A DNA stretch of 64,000 nucleotides from Bacteroidota bacterium (lineage in GTDB: Bacteria; Bacteroidota; Ignavibacteria; Ignavibacteriales; Ignavibacteriaceae). Below, in pieces: positions 21,105-31,256 of this stretch (position 1 is the first letter of the stretch; each line of letters begins with the position of its first letter). The position numbers and the translations under genes were made by a program. The DNA lies in the NCBI GenBank assembly GCA_021777835.1, contig JAJYDC010000011.1, forward strand, positions 1 through 64,000. Reading direction: 5' to 3'. Under the pieces are notes generated by a model. It was not told the DNA's origin, searched no databases, and was given only the letters and a program-made list of their open reading frames with translations.

Positions 21105-22106
21105 TTATTTTAGTTTTTTTTGTAATTTTCTTCTAGATTTGACAATTTTTTTTGCGTAGTAAAAGGACTGAAGCATACTTGATTCATCTGCAATGCTTTT
21201 ACCTGCAATATCATAAGCAGTTCCATGATCCGGTGAAGTTCTAATTATAGGTAAGCCAGCAGTATAGTTTACTCCTTTTCCGAAATTTAAAAGTTTAAAC
21301 GGAATCAGCACCTGGTCATGATACATTCCTAGTGTTAAGTCATAATTTTTATATAACCGATTCGCAAAAAAGGCGTCAGGAGGAAATGGTCCATAAAAAT
21401 AATTTGAATATTCCTTTTCATTCAATAATGGCTTAATTATATCCTCTTCTTCACTTCCGATAAATCCATTTTCACCGGCGTGAGGATTTAATCCCAACAC
21501 TGCAATTTTTGGAGAGCTAATAGATAAATCCTCTTTAAGCATTTTCATAACTACAGCAAATTTACTTTGTAGTAATTCGCGATTTATTAGTCCGGAAATA
21601 TTTATAATTGGATTATGAATAGTCAAAAGAGCTGCGTTCATCTTTGAAGATAGGAATGTCATGGCATAATTTGAAGTGTTACTCATTTCAGCAAGCATTT
21701 CAGTATGACCGGGAAACTTTATTCCCGCCAGTTTCAAAGCAGTTTTCGAAATAGGAGCGGTAATCATTGCATCAACAAATTTAGTTTCTGAATATTTAAA
21801 TGCCAGTTTGATGGCTTCGTAAGCTGCTATTCCGCTTTCCTTTGTCGGTGTGCCTATATTTAGTTTAGTATTTCCAATATCAACAATCGTAATTCGAACT
21901 GATTCATTGCTTATTTTATCATTTAGGAAATGATACTGAAAGGGTAGTTTTGTCTTTTTTATTGTATTTAAGAAAGCATTCTTGGGGCAAATAAAATAAA
22001 ATCTATCATTAATACTTTGATAAATTTTATTCAAAGTTTTAATCACAATTTCCGGTCCAATTCCATTGACATCGCCGCATGTAAAAACATAATTATTCAT
22101 ACTCAA
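21105..22106 (-). CDS. pdxA: 4-hydroxythreonine-4-phosphate dehydrogenase
   Basis: GDVNGIGPEI, PGHTEMLA, GLNPHAGE, MYHDQVLIPFK, RTSPDHGTAYDIAG. Confidence 0.96.
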   Translation of the reverse strand: MSMNNYVFTCGDVNGIGPEIVIKTLNKIYQSINDRFYFICPKNAFLNTIKKTKLPFQYHFLNDKISNESVRITIVDIGNTKLNIGTPTKESGIAAYEAIKLAFKYSETKFVDAMITAPISKTALKLAGIKFPGHTEMLAEMSNTSNYAMTFLSSKMNAALLTIHNPIINISGLINRELLQSKFAVVMKMLKEDLSISSPKIAVLGLNPHAGENGFIGSEEEDIIKPLLNEKEYSNYFYGPFPPDAFFANRLYKNYDLTLGMYHDQVLIPFKLLNFGKGVNYTAGLPIIRTSPDHGTAYDIAGKSIADESSMLQSFYYAKKIVKSRRKLQKKLK

Positions 22107-23392
22107 TCTCTCAAAATAAAATTGCCAGAGCCGTCATTATCGATAAACACAAATTTTTTTTTAGGATTATTATATATCCAGGTTTCAACAACTTTACCAT
22201 CTCGATTTGAATCCCTAGTGATTTTTTGAGGCTTGCCGAATTTGATATAGATTTTACCACGGTCCGTTTCAATGCCACTCTTACCTGAGAATAAAGCAAA
22301 AGTTTTATCAGCATAATCAATGCGGGTATAATATTCTTCCATTAGAGGATTAAAAGTAGTTCCCGGTATGGAGCCTATATTATTCCAAAATTGGAATAAA
22401 ACTTTTTGATAATCTTTTGAATCTGAGTACAGCATTTTAGTAATCACAGAATCCTTTTCTATAAATTTTAACATCTTGATTGCACCTTCCGGACTAAGCA
22501 ATGACACAGGCTTATTGATCCAAAGAACCCGCATATGAAATATTTTAGACTGTTTTGAACTTTTATCCCTACTTACTATTATTTCAGCATTGCCCTCCAT
22601 CAACTTATTATTTATTTCCGGAATAACAAAATTTTTAGTTACAGGGAGGCTCGTTTCATCACCTAGGATAATTTTATCGTTGCATTCCCTTAAATTAATT
22701 TTTGATTTGAAATTATCGTATACTTTGGAATTAAATACGGTATCTAAATTATTCTTGATAACAACAAAAATGCTTTCAAGAGTCGTATCAATACAAGGTA
22801 TTAAGAGACCATATCTAGTCTGACTAAATGGGAGGGACTCACTAAAATTACTAAGTTCAAAGTATTTATTAATTTTGCATGTGGCTAAAGTTGATTTAAT
22901 TACTAGAGGGGAAATTATGTCAGACTTATTTTTGTTTTGGACATCTAATCTTTTAACGAGGAATTTTACTTCATGTCCGGTATTTAAATCTGTCAAAAAT
23001 GGTAGAATTTTATAACTACCGTCTTTTAAGTAAAAGCTAATAATGCCTTGATAATAATTGTTCTTATTGACGGTTTCATTGAATGTGTCAATAAAAATAC
23101 TTTTGTTTTGAATTTGGCGTACAATATTCTTAGATGCAGAATCAGTCACTTCAATTGAAAATGTAAAAGAAGCAGAATATTTATCGTCACTTTTAATAAA
23201 TACTAATCTTGCAAAGCTAATTCTGTATGTAAAATAGACATGATTAACAGAACCACTTGGAATAGAATGAATTTCAGAAAAGCAAAGAGAATTACCCTTT
23301 AACAAGTTCTCCTCTTCCCTTTTAAATTTATGTGATTGAGCAAAAAGTTGCGAAACTATAATAAATGTAATGAATACAACTTTATTTATCAC
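22103..23392 (-). CDS. GWxTD domain-containing exported protein
   Basis: signal peptide; C-terminal EYYTRIDYADKTF...GIETDRGKIYIKFGKP typical of the family. Confidence 0.8.
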   Translation of the reverse strand: MINKVVFITFIIVSQLFAQSHKFKREEENLLKGNSLCFSEIHSIPSGSVNHVYFTYRISFARLVFIKSDDKYSASFTFSIEVTDSASKNIVRQIQNKSIFIDTFNETVNKNNYYQGIISFYLKDGSYKILPFLTDLNTGHEVKFLVKRLDVQNKNKSDIISPLVIKSTLATCKINKYFELSNFSESLPFSQTRYGLLIPCIDTTLESIFVVIKNNLDTVFNSKVYDNFKSKINLRECNDKIILGDETSLPVTKNFVIPEINNKLMEGNAEIIVSRDKSSKQSKIFHMRVLWINKPVSLLSPEGAIKMLKFIEKDSVITKMLYSDSKDYQKVLFQFWNNIGSIPGTTFNPLMEEYYTRIDYADKTFALFSGKSGIETDRGKIYIKFGKPQKITRDSNRDGKVVETWIYNNPKKKFVFIDNDGSGNFILRD

Positions 23393-23419
23393 TTTGTTTC
23401 AATATTATTGGACTAAATA

Positions 23420-24673
23420 TTAGCTATTCATATTGTTTAGAAAGTCCTTATTATTTTTAGTCCCTCTTATTTTGTCAAGTAAAAAGTCCATTGCTTCTAC
23501 GGGGCTAAAATCACTAAGAATTTTTCTAAGAATCCAAACTTTGGCAAGATCATCCTCTTTCAATAATAAATCCTCCCGGCGAGTACCAGATCTATTCACA
23601 TCAATAGCAGGGAAAACTCTTCTATCACTAAGATCACGATTAAGTACAAGTTCCATATTGCCCGTACCTTTGAATTCTTCAAAGATTACGTCGTCCATTC
23701 TACTTCCGGTATCGATAAGTGCAGTAGCGATAATAGTTAGACTTCCACCGTCTTCAGTATTTCTAGCTGCTCCAAAGAATCTCTTTGGTTTGTGAAGTGC
23801 GTTTGCATCAACACCTCCTGAAAGAATTCTTCCGCTATGCGGGACAACTATGTTATGTGCTCTAGCAAGTCTAGTAATGCTATCAAGTAAAATGACAACA
23901 TCTTCATTTGCTTCAACAAGTCGTTTAGCTTTTTCGATTACCATATCAGCTACTTGAACGTGGCGTTCCGGCGGCTCGTCAAAAGTGGAACTTATTACCT
24001 CTCCTTTAACAGACCGCTCCATATCAGTTACTTCTTCGGGGCGTTCATCTATAAGAAGAATAATTAGTTTAATTTCAGGATGGTTTCTTGTAATCGAGTT
24101 AGCAATTTTTTGTAGCAGAATTGTTTTTCCACTTTTGGGTGGAGAAACGATTAATCCTCTTTGTCCTTTACCGATAGGAGAAAGTAAATCCATAATTCTC
24201 ATGGCATATTCACCAGGAACAGTCTCAAGATTTATTCTTTTTGTGGGGTATACCGGCACAAGGTTGTCAAATAATGTTCTTTCTCTAATGCCTTCTGGTT
24301 CAAGTCCGTTCACGGCCTCAACACGCAATAGTGCAAAAAATCTTTCTCCTTCTTTTGGAGGGCGAACTTGACCGCTTACAAAATCTCCTGTTCTAAGGCT
24401 AAATTTTTTAATTTGAGAAGGTGAGACGTATATATCGTCCGGCGAAGGCAAATAGTTATAGTCGGAAGATCTTAAAAACCCGTAACCATCGGGAAGAACT
24501 TCAAGCACACCCTTTGAAAAAGTCAATCCGTCTTTAGAAGTTTGAGCTTCTAAAATCTTGAAGATTAACTCTTGTTTCCTCAAGTCGCTGTAGGCGGCTA
24601 TGTTTAATTCTTTAGCTATCGTGTTTAGCTCCACGATTTTTTTTGACTTGAGTTCGGAGATATCCATTGGCAT
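23420..24673 (-). CDS. rho: transcription termination factor Rho
   Basis: Rho_N, cold-shock-like RNA-binding region, [12 protein letters not shown] Walker [14 protein letters not shown]. Confidence 0.97.
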   Translation of the reverse strand: MPMDISELKSKKIVELNTIAKELNIAAYSDLRKQELIFKILEAQTSKDGLTFSKGVLEVLPDGYGFLRSSDYNYLPSPDDIYVSPSQIKKFSLRTGDFVSGQVRPPKEGERFFALLRVEAVNGLEPEGIRERTLFDNLVPVYPTKRINLETVPGEYAMRIMDLLSPIGKGQRGLIVSPPKSGKTILLQKIANSITRNHPEIKLIILLIDERPEEVTDMERSVKGEVISSTFDEPPERHVQVADMVIEKAKRLVEANEDVVILLDSITRLARAHNIVVPHSGRILSGGVDANALHKPKRFFGAARNTEDGGSLTIIATALIDTGSRMDDVIFEEFKGTGNMELVLNRDLSDRRVFPAIDVNRSGTRREDLLLKEDDLAKVWILRKILSDFSPVEAMDFLLDKIRGTKNNKDFLNNMNS

Positions 24674-24856
24674 TATAATGATCCTATTAAATTATGATGA
24701 GATTTATTTTTATTGATTTGAGATTTATAAAACACTTTTTGATGTCGTACTTTTTCTGATTAACGGTCTAGAGGTTTAATTATTTCTTATTCAATTGATT
24801 AATTATTGAAAGGAACAAGAGGATTGATCCAAACATAAGCTTATTAAAAAAAAATG

Positions 24857-26125
24857 TCAAGTGTTATTTAAGCCTTTTTCCAAAAGAGTTTTAACCTCAC
24901 CTAAGAGATACATGCTACCGGCAACAACTAAACAATTCTCCTGATTTTGATCCTTAAAATCTTCGACGAATTTTGCGGGATTATATTCAGTGATCACACT
25001 TAATCCCAATTCTCCGGCAATTATGCGCAATTCATCAATCTTACACGCCCTTTCAGATTCAATTTGAGCTATATGAATTTCGTCGAAATAATCTTTTAAA
25101 AGTTTAAGAATTTCTTTGATTGATTTGTCTTTCATTACTCCAAACAATAAAACTCGCTTATTATATTTTTTATAATCAGTTAAATATTCAGTCAAAAATT
25201 TTTGTATACTCTCTGGGTTGTGCGCCGAATCAAAAATAATATCAGGTTTTTGCCAATATAGTTCATATCGTCCTTGCAATCCAGTATTTTTCAATACCTT
25301 CTTAATACCACGACTAATAGCGCGAAGATTATCAGTTTCAAGTGTTTTTGTTACAGTTAATCCAGCAAGTGCAGCGTTATACTTTTGATAATTTCCACGT
25401 AGCGGCATTTTGAAATCATCAAGCTCAAGCTCTTCAGTGTATAGTTCCAGAGTGTTGTTCTTTTCAATTACATAATCTTGAATCTTATAAAGCATGCTTT
25501 TGGTTTGAGAGCATTTTTGCTCTATGATATCTTCTGCTTCAGAAGGCAATTTCCCGCAAAACACCTGTGAATCCTTTTTAATAATTGCAGCTTTTTCAGA
25601 TGCAATCTCTCTTAATGTAGTGCCCAATATATTTGTATGCTCTAAACTTATTGAAGTTATAATAATTCCTAGCGGTTCCAGAACGTTAGTAGCGTCCAGT
25701 CTTCCGCCTAATCCAGTTTCGATTACAGCATAGTCAACTTGCATTTCATAAAAATATTGAAATGCCATTGCCGTTGTTACTTCAAAAAAGGTAAGCTTAT
25801 CATTATCAATTATTTGTTCATTATCCGAAAGAAAGTCAGCTACATATTCATTAGGAATTTCATGGTTATCAATTTTAATCCTTTCATTGAAACGGACAAA
25901 ATGAGGTGAAGTATATAGTCCTGTTTTATAATTAAACTCCATAAGCATGCTGGCAATAAAAGAAGAAGTGCTTCCCTTCCCATTAGAACCGGCAATATGA
26001 AAGGCCTTTAATTTTTTCTGCGGATTATTCAAATGTTCAAGAAACCTTGTAATGTTCTCTAATCCGAGCTTTATACCGAACGTATGTAGTGAAAAAAGTT
26101 TTTCTAATGCTTTGTCAACATTCAT
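24857..26125 (-). CDS. folC: folylpolyglutamate synthase / dihydrofolate synthase
   Basis: FHIAGSNGKGSTSSFIASML; TGLYTSPHFVRFNERI; DSAHNPES. Confidence 0.95.
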   Translation of the reverse strand: MNVDKALEKLFSLHTFGIKLGLENITRFLEHLNNPQKKLKAFHIAGSNGKGSTSSFIASMLMEFNYKTGLYTSPHFVRFNERIKIDNHEIPNEYVADFLSDNEQIIDNDKLTFFEVTTAMAFQYFYEMQVDYAVIETGLGGRLDATNVLEPLGIIITSISLEHTNILGTTLREIASEKAAIIKKDSQVFCGKLPSEAEDIIEQKCSQTKSMLYKIQDYVIEKNNTLELYTEELELDDFKMPLRGNYQKYNAALAGLTVTKTLETDNLRAISRGIKKVLKNTGLQGRYELYWQKPDIIFDSAHNPESIQKFLTEYLTDYKKYNKRVLLFGVMKDKSIKEILKLLKDYFDEIHIAQIESERACKIDELRIIAGELGLSVITEYNPAKFVEDFKDQNQENCLVVAGSMYLLGEVKTLLEKGLNNT

Positions 26126-26126
26126 T

Positions 26127-27044
26127 TTATATTATATATGAGCCAGTTAGTTCTGAAATTCTTTCTATTCCATTTGTTGAGCAATAATTTTCTAGATCTT
26201 TAATAATTTCGTCAGCTATCTTTGGATTTATAAAATTCGCCGTTCCTATTTGAATAGCTGAAGAGCCAACAATCATAAACTCAATTACGTCTTTCCAATT
26301 CATAATTCCGCCAATGCCGATAATTGGTATTTCTACTGATCGCTTTATTTCCAGAACTTTTGCAAGTGCTACAGGTTTTATTGCTGGACCAGAAAGTCCT
26401 CCGGTTACATTAAAAAGTTTTGGCCTCTTACTGAAAATATTAAATGAGGTTCCAACTAGTGTATTAATTGCAGAGACTGCATCTCCCCCTTCCTGTTTAA
26501 CTACTTTGGCAAATTCCGAAATATATGAAACATTGGGAGATAATTTAATTATTACCGGTTTATTAGTACAAGCTTTTACCTTCTCTGTAATTTCTCCGAC
26601 GGCATTTAGGTCATTGCCGAATTGAAGTCCGCCTTCTTTAACGTTGGGACATGAAACGTTTATTTCGAATGCTTTTATTGTTTCTTCACCTGTTAATATT
26701 TTAGTACATTCAACATATTCTTCAATTGAACTTGCTGCTATATTACAGATTAATGGAACGTCATAGTTTTTTAAGAAAGGTATTTTTTCTTTCAAGAAAA
26801 CTTCAACTCCGACGTTAGCTAAGCCTATAGAATTTAACATTCCTGCCGAGGTTTCAACTACCCGCTGAGGGGGATTTCCCTTTCGGGGTTTAAGGCTTAA
26901 CGATTTTGTTACTATACCGCCTATTTTATTGAGGTCAATGAACTCCGACATTTCATTGCCATAGCCTACTGTACCTGAGGCTAATAAAATTGGATTACGT
27001 AATTTTAGAGATCCAACATTTACACTTAAATCAACTTTATTCAT
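26127..27044 (-). CDS. pyrD: dihydroorotate dehydrogenase B catalytic subunit
   Basis: NPILLASGTVGYG, EINVSCPNVKEGG, IIGIGGI. Confidence 0.95.
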   Translation of the reverse strand: MNKVDLSVNVGSLKLRNPILLASGTVGYGNEMSEFIDLNKIGGIVTKSLSLKPRKGNPPQRVVETSAGMLNSIGLANVGVEVFLKEKIPFLKNYDVPLICNIAASSIEEYVECTKILTGEETIKAFEINVSCPNVKEGGLQFGNDLNAVGEITEKVKACTNKPVIIKLSPNVSYISEFAKVVKQEGGDAVSAINTLVGTSFNIFSKRPKLFNVTGGLSGPAIKPVALAKVLEIKRSVEIPIIGIGGIMNWKDVIEFMIVGSSAIQIGTANFINPKIADEIIKDLENYCSTNGIERISELTGSYII

Positions 27045-27838
27045 AAGACTATGTCCTTTACATTAAATACTGGACCATCTTTACAAACCAAAGAATATTT
27101 ATCTTTAGTATTAGTTGATTCAACCGGACATCCCTGACATATTCCAAATCCACAAGCCATTGCACTTTCAATAGAGATTTCACATTCAAATTTATTTATT
27201 ATAGTAAATTCCTTTAATGCCTTAAGCATCGGGTTCGGACCACAAGCAAATATTTTAATTTTATCTTTTTTTAATAGTTCAAGATTCTCATTTAATAATC
27301 CTATAACTGTACCTTTATATCCCATTGTGCCGTCGTCTGTTGATACCGAGATGTTATTTAACCCATAAGTAATAACGTCATTTGAATTCTTACCACCGAC
27401 AAATGATATATTTTTTTTGTTTTTAGGTAATGCTCTGACAAAATAAGGGAATGGTGCGGCACCCAAACCTCCGGCAACAATTACCGCAGTATTATAATCA
27501 CCTTCAATGTTAAAACCATGTCCGAGCGGACCTAAAATATTTATGGTCTCGCCTTTAAGTTTTTGAGCTAGGATTTTAGTTCCCTCCCCTAATATGTTAA
27601 ACATTAAGAATATAAAATCACCCTCAATGTCACAAACGCTAAATGGTCGCCTTAGCAAAGGAGAGTAACTATCTGAGACAAGTATATTTAAAAATTGACC
27701 TGGTTTAATTGTGGATGATATTTCAGGGGCATACACTTTTAATAGAATAATATTATTTTCAAGTTTGATAGTTTTTTCAACAGGAGATTTAACTATTAAC
27801 AAATTACTTCCTTTTTTTTTAGAATCGATGACGTACAA
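27041..27838 (-). CDS. pyrK: dihydroorotate dehydrogenase B electron transfer subunit
   Basis: FAD/NAD-binding ferredoxin reductase fold; C-terminal CGFGICQGCPV [2Fe-2S] motif; overlaps pyrD by 4 nt. Confidence 0.93.
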   Translation of the reverse strand: MYVIDSKKKGSNLLIVKSPVEKTIKLENNIILLKVYAPEISSTIKPGQFLNILVSDSYSPLLRRPFSVCDIEGDFIFLMFNILGEGTKILAQKLKGETINILGPLGHGFNIEGDYNTAVIVAGGLGAAPFPYFVRALPKNKKNISFVGGKNSNDVITYGLNNISVSTDDGTMGYKGTVIGLLNENLELLKKDKIKIFACGPNPMLKALKEFTIINKFECEISIESAMACGFGICQGCPVESTNTKDKYSLVCKDGPVFNVKDIVL

Positions 27839-27861
27839 GTCAGGTTAATAAATCCCGGTGC

Positions 27862-28929
27862 TTATAGATGATCGACAAGTTTATTTATCTTGAGATAGTC
27901 TACAATTTTTTTTACTTCCTGCGACTGATCGCGCCTACAAATAAGTAATGCATCTTTAGTGTTAATTACTATTAGATTTTCAGCTCCAATTACGGCTGTA
28001 AATTTATCCGGAGAGTATATATAAGAATCGACAGTAGCTTCCGTAAATATTTTACCTATGGTTGCATTTCCATCTCCGTTTTTATCTGAAAGCTGATATA
28101 CTTCTTCCCAACTTCCGACATCACTCCAGGAGAATTCACCTTTAGTTAAATATACCTTTTTTGATTTCTCCATAATACCATAGTCAATTGATACGCTCTT
28201 TAGCATTCCATATACGTTAGTAAGTACACTATCAAATAAAGGGGTATTTATTACATCCTTTAACTTGTCTAGGCCTTCATAAAGATCCGGCATTAAATTC
28301 TTTATTTCGTCGAGTATAACATCTGCTCGCCAGATAAACATACCACTGTTCCAGAAAAAATCTCCGCTTTCTAAAAACCTTACTGCGGTAGCATAATTAG
28401 GTTTTTCGGCAAAGGATAAAACTTTATAAATATTCTTCGATACATTATTCTCGTCTATTTGGATATAACCGTAACCAGTTTCAGGTCGTGTTGGTAATAT
28501 CCCAATAGTTACTAATCCTTCGGAGCGGTAGGCAAAATCAATTGCTGTTTTCAAAGTTTGATGGAATAATTCAGTTTCTTTTATAATATGATCTGCAGGC
28601 AGGACAATCATTAAACCGTCCTTGCATTTTTGTTCAATCACAATTGAAGCAAGTCCAATGCAAGCCGCAGTGTTTTTACCAAATGGTTCCACAATAATGT
28701 TTTGAGGAGGCAGGTCAGTAAGTTGGTTTATTATTTCTGCTTCTTGAACTTTGTTTGTAATTACGAATATGTCCTCTTTTTTTACAATGCCATCAAGTCT
28801 TTCCACTGTACTTTGAATCATTGTATTTTCGCCAAATATCTTTAATAGCTGTTTAGGCGTCTTTTCCTTGCTCCTCGGCCAGAACCTTGCCCCTACTCCG
28901 CCAGCCATAATAACTGCATAAATCTTCAT
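27862..28929 (-). CDS. manC: mannose-1-phosphate guanylyltransferase
   Basis: MAGGVGARFWPRSKEKTPKQLL; SFAEKPNYATA. Confidence 0.92.
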   Translation of the reverse strand: MKIYAVIMAGGVGARFWPRSKEKTPKQLLKIFGENTMIQSTVERLDGIVKKEDIFVITNKVQEAEIINQLTDLPPQNIIVEPFGKNTAACIGLASIVIEQKCKDGLMIVLPADHIIKETELFHQTLKTAIDFAYRSEGLVTIGILPTRPETGYGYIQIDENNVSKNIYKVLSFAEKPNYATAVRFLESGDFFWNSGMFIWRADVILDEIKNLMPDLYEGLDKLKDVINTPLFDSVLTNVYGMLKSVSIDYGIMEKSKKVYLTKGEFSWSDVGSWEEVYQLSDKNGDGNATIGKIFTEATVDSYIYSPDKFTAVIGAENLIVINTKDALLICRRDQSQEVKKIVDYLKINKLVDHL

Positions 28930-29828
28930 TAAATACTTCCCTTAATATTAAGAGTCTGAATTTCTTTACCAAATACTTCAGCTCTGTTTAAATAATTATT
29001 TATGTCTACTTCTTTACCTCTGACTAATGCCACTATCACTATAAGACATGCTCTTACTGATTCAATTACATCTTTTCCCGGCATTAATTCTCTGGTTCTA
29101 ATCAATAAGAGAGCTTTCGCAATTATCCAGTGCATGTTTGCTATTATGTCAAAACCAATCTTTGCCGATATATCTCCGTTAATTTTCATTTTCTTTGCAA
29201 AGATTTGAAGTTCCTCAGAGCTTACTTCGTTTTTGGAAAGTTGCTTAAGCATACCATCAATTGGTTTGATTGTTTTAAGTATTTCATTCTCATAATTCTG
29301 GAAGAATAAGTCTTCGTCTTCTTTTTCTTCTTCAAATATTATCTTTTCTTTTAACTTGTTGCTTTCCGTTTCGTCGAATAGCTTACTATCGGGTTTCCTT
29401 TTTGATAAATCTATATTTATATTATTTTCATTTTTATTCGGAATAGGTTCAACAGGTTCGGGAATTACAGCGACAACAGCGTTTTCCTTTAATTTCTCTA
29501 ATGCGTTCCTGAATGTTGTAGGATTAACCATATCTAGCATGTGGCTAAGATCTTTTATTAGGTATTGGCTGTGTTCTTTGAACTTATCGGAAAGCTTAAT
29601 TAAATCTATTTGATTTTGCGTTAGATATGTGTGTATCTCATTAAGTCTAATCGCTAAAGTAGATAACTCCGTAATTTTTTTCATACTTCGAATATCAGCT
29701 TCAAGATTCTCTGATTTAACAATGGCTTCTCGTAGTAATGCTACTACTTCAATTTTTTGCGTACTTAGCCTAAGATTATTTGAAGCTGTAGAGATACTTT
29801 GGATTATATATTGTTTAATTAATTCCAT
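28929..29828 (-). CDS. hypothetical protein, helical
   Basis: 299 aa ORF fitting exactly between manC and alr with 1-nt spacing; no recognised domain. Confidence 0.65.
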   Translation of the reverse strand: MELIKQYIIQSISTASNNLRLSTQKIEVVALLREAIVKSENLEADIRSMKKITELSTLAIRLNEIHTYLTQNQIDLIKLSDKFKEHSQYLIKDLSHMLDMVNPTTFRNALEKLKENAVVAVIPEPVEPIPNKNENNINIDLSKRKPDSKLFDETESNKLKEKIIFEEEKEDEDLFFQNYENEILKTIKPIDGMLKQLSKNEVSSEELQIFAKKMKINGDISAKIGFDIIANMHWIIAKALLLIRTRELMPGKDVIESVRACLIVIVALVRGKEVDINNYLNRAEVFGKEIQTLNIKGSI

Positions 29829-30950
29829 CTAGTCTTTATAAGTCCTAGGGACTCTTTTGCTGATTCCACAAATAATTTCATATGGTATCGTCCTAAGTAT
29901 ATTAGCCCAATCTTGTGCATCAACTTTATATTTTCCATCTTTTCCTAATAGTGTTACCTTATCTCTTGGCAGTATCTTTTCATTTCCAACATCGAACATT
30001 ATTCTATCCATTGTTACAGTTCCCACTTGTTGAACCAATTTTCCTTTGATTATTGCTTTAGCTGAATTACTAAGACCCCGGCTAAATCCATCCGCATAAC
30101 CAATTGGAACTGAAGCTATCTTAGTCTCTTTTGATGCTTTGAACCTTTTTCCATAGCTAACAGATTCGCCCTTTGCAATATTTTTAACTGATGTTACTGA
30201 AGAAAATAATGACATTACAGGTACAATCTTAATCGAGCCTGATGTCTTTAACGATGGATAATATCCGTATAGTATAATCCCAGGTCTAACCATATCTAAA
30301 TATGATTCAGGCATGTCAAGTATTGCTCCGCTATTTGCAGCGTGAGCTAACCCATATCTTATTTTTTCTTTTTTCAATTCGTTTAGCAAGTCTTTGAATC
30401 TTTTTAGTTGAAGTTTTGCAAATGTTTTATCCTTTTCATCCGATGTTGCAAAGTGAGTGTAGATACCATCAATAATAAAATTATCATTCCGGCTTACCTT
30501 TTTTACAAAATTAAAGGCATGTTTATAATCAATGCCAAGCCTATTCATTCCAGTATCAACTTTTATATGTATCTTGATCCTTTTACCCTTTGAGGTATTA
30601 TTCTTGGCGTTTAATAATACTTTGATATGATCATCTGAAAATACTGTAGGTATCACATTATATTTTAGGACCAACTCAGCTTGAGTATTATTGAAAGGAT
30701 CAAAGACAAGAATTGGTTGGTTTATTTTATGTTTTCTTAATTCAACAGCCTCTTCTGGTATAGCAACGGCATAATATTCAGGTTTCTTGCCGTCTAGCGA
30801 ATTAAGTGAATTAACAATCTCTATGGAGCCATGTCCATAAGCATCAGCCTTTACAACTGCCATTACTTTAACATCTTTGATTGCCCGCCGAATGCTAAGA
30901 TAATTATATTTTAAGTTTGAAAGATTTATAACAGCATAAGTAGGGCGCAT
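29829..30950 (-). CDS. alr: alanine racemase
   Basis: AVVKADAYGHGS PLP-lysine motif; GYADGFSRG. Confidence 0.96.
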   Translation of the reverse strand: MRPTYAVINLSNLKYNYLSIRRAIKDVKVMAVVKADAYGHGSIEIVNSLNSLDGKKPEYYAVAIPEEAVELRKHKINQPILVFDPFNNTQAELVLKYNVIPTVFSDDHIKVLLNAKNNTSKGKRIKIHIKVDTGMNRLGIDYKHAFNFVKKVSRNDNFIIDGIYTHFATSDEKDKTFAKLQLKRFKDLLNELKKEKIRYGLAHAANSGAILDMPESYLDMVRPGIILYGYYPSLKTSGSIKIVPVMSLFSSVTSVKNIAKGESVSYGKRFKASKETKIASVPIGYADGFSRGLSNSAKAIIKGKLVQQVGTVTMDRIMFDVGNEKILPRDKVTLLGKDGKYKVDAQDWANILRTIPYEIICGISKRVPRTYKD

Positions 30951-31126
30951 CAGAAATTCATCAAATTGTTAGTAAAAATATAGTTTTTATAGAAGTTATA
31001 ATCAATCAATAGAATGTAAATGTAAAATTAAGAAATATTTAGAAGTAAAGTATAATTTATTCATTCTTTTAAGAGATGATATTTGAGGGACTTTGTTATG
31101 CGAAAAATATTCTAAGTGCGAAATAA

Positions 31127-31155
31127 ATTCACACTTAGTAAAATAAAGTGTGAAT
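31127..31155 (+). promoter_or_regulatory. 10-bp perfect inverted repeat ATTCACACTT / AAGTGTGAAT in the 5' region of the 31257 lipoprotein gene
   Basis: direct sequence reading; overlaps an alternative stem CTAAGTG(31112-31118)/CACTTAG(31132-31138). Confidence 0.45.
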
Positions 31156-31256
31156 AATGCTTTATTATATGATAAATAATGCCATTTCAGAATTGGCACT
31201 TAAATTGGGAATCACCGACTGAGTATTATGTTAAACGATTCAAGGAGTAAAATAGA

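Noticed and set aside
23433-24371. Long antisense ORFs over rho (120 and 128 aa)
   Set aside because: Perfectly antisense to a strongly conserved gene; composition is that of shadow ORFs. The same applies to most 60-130 aa ORFs antisense to confident CDSs (for example 40285-40659, 46869-47222, 43587-43925).
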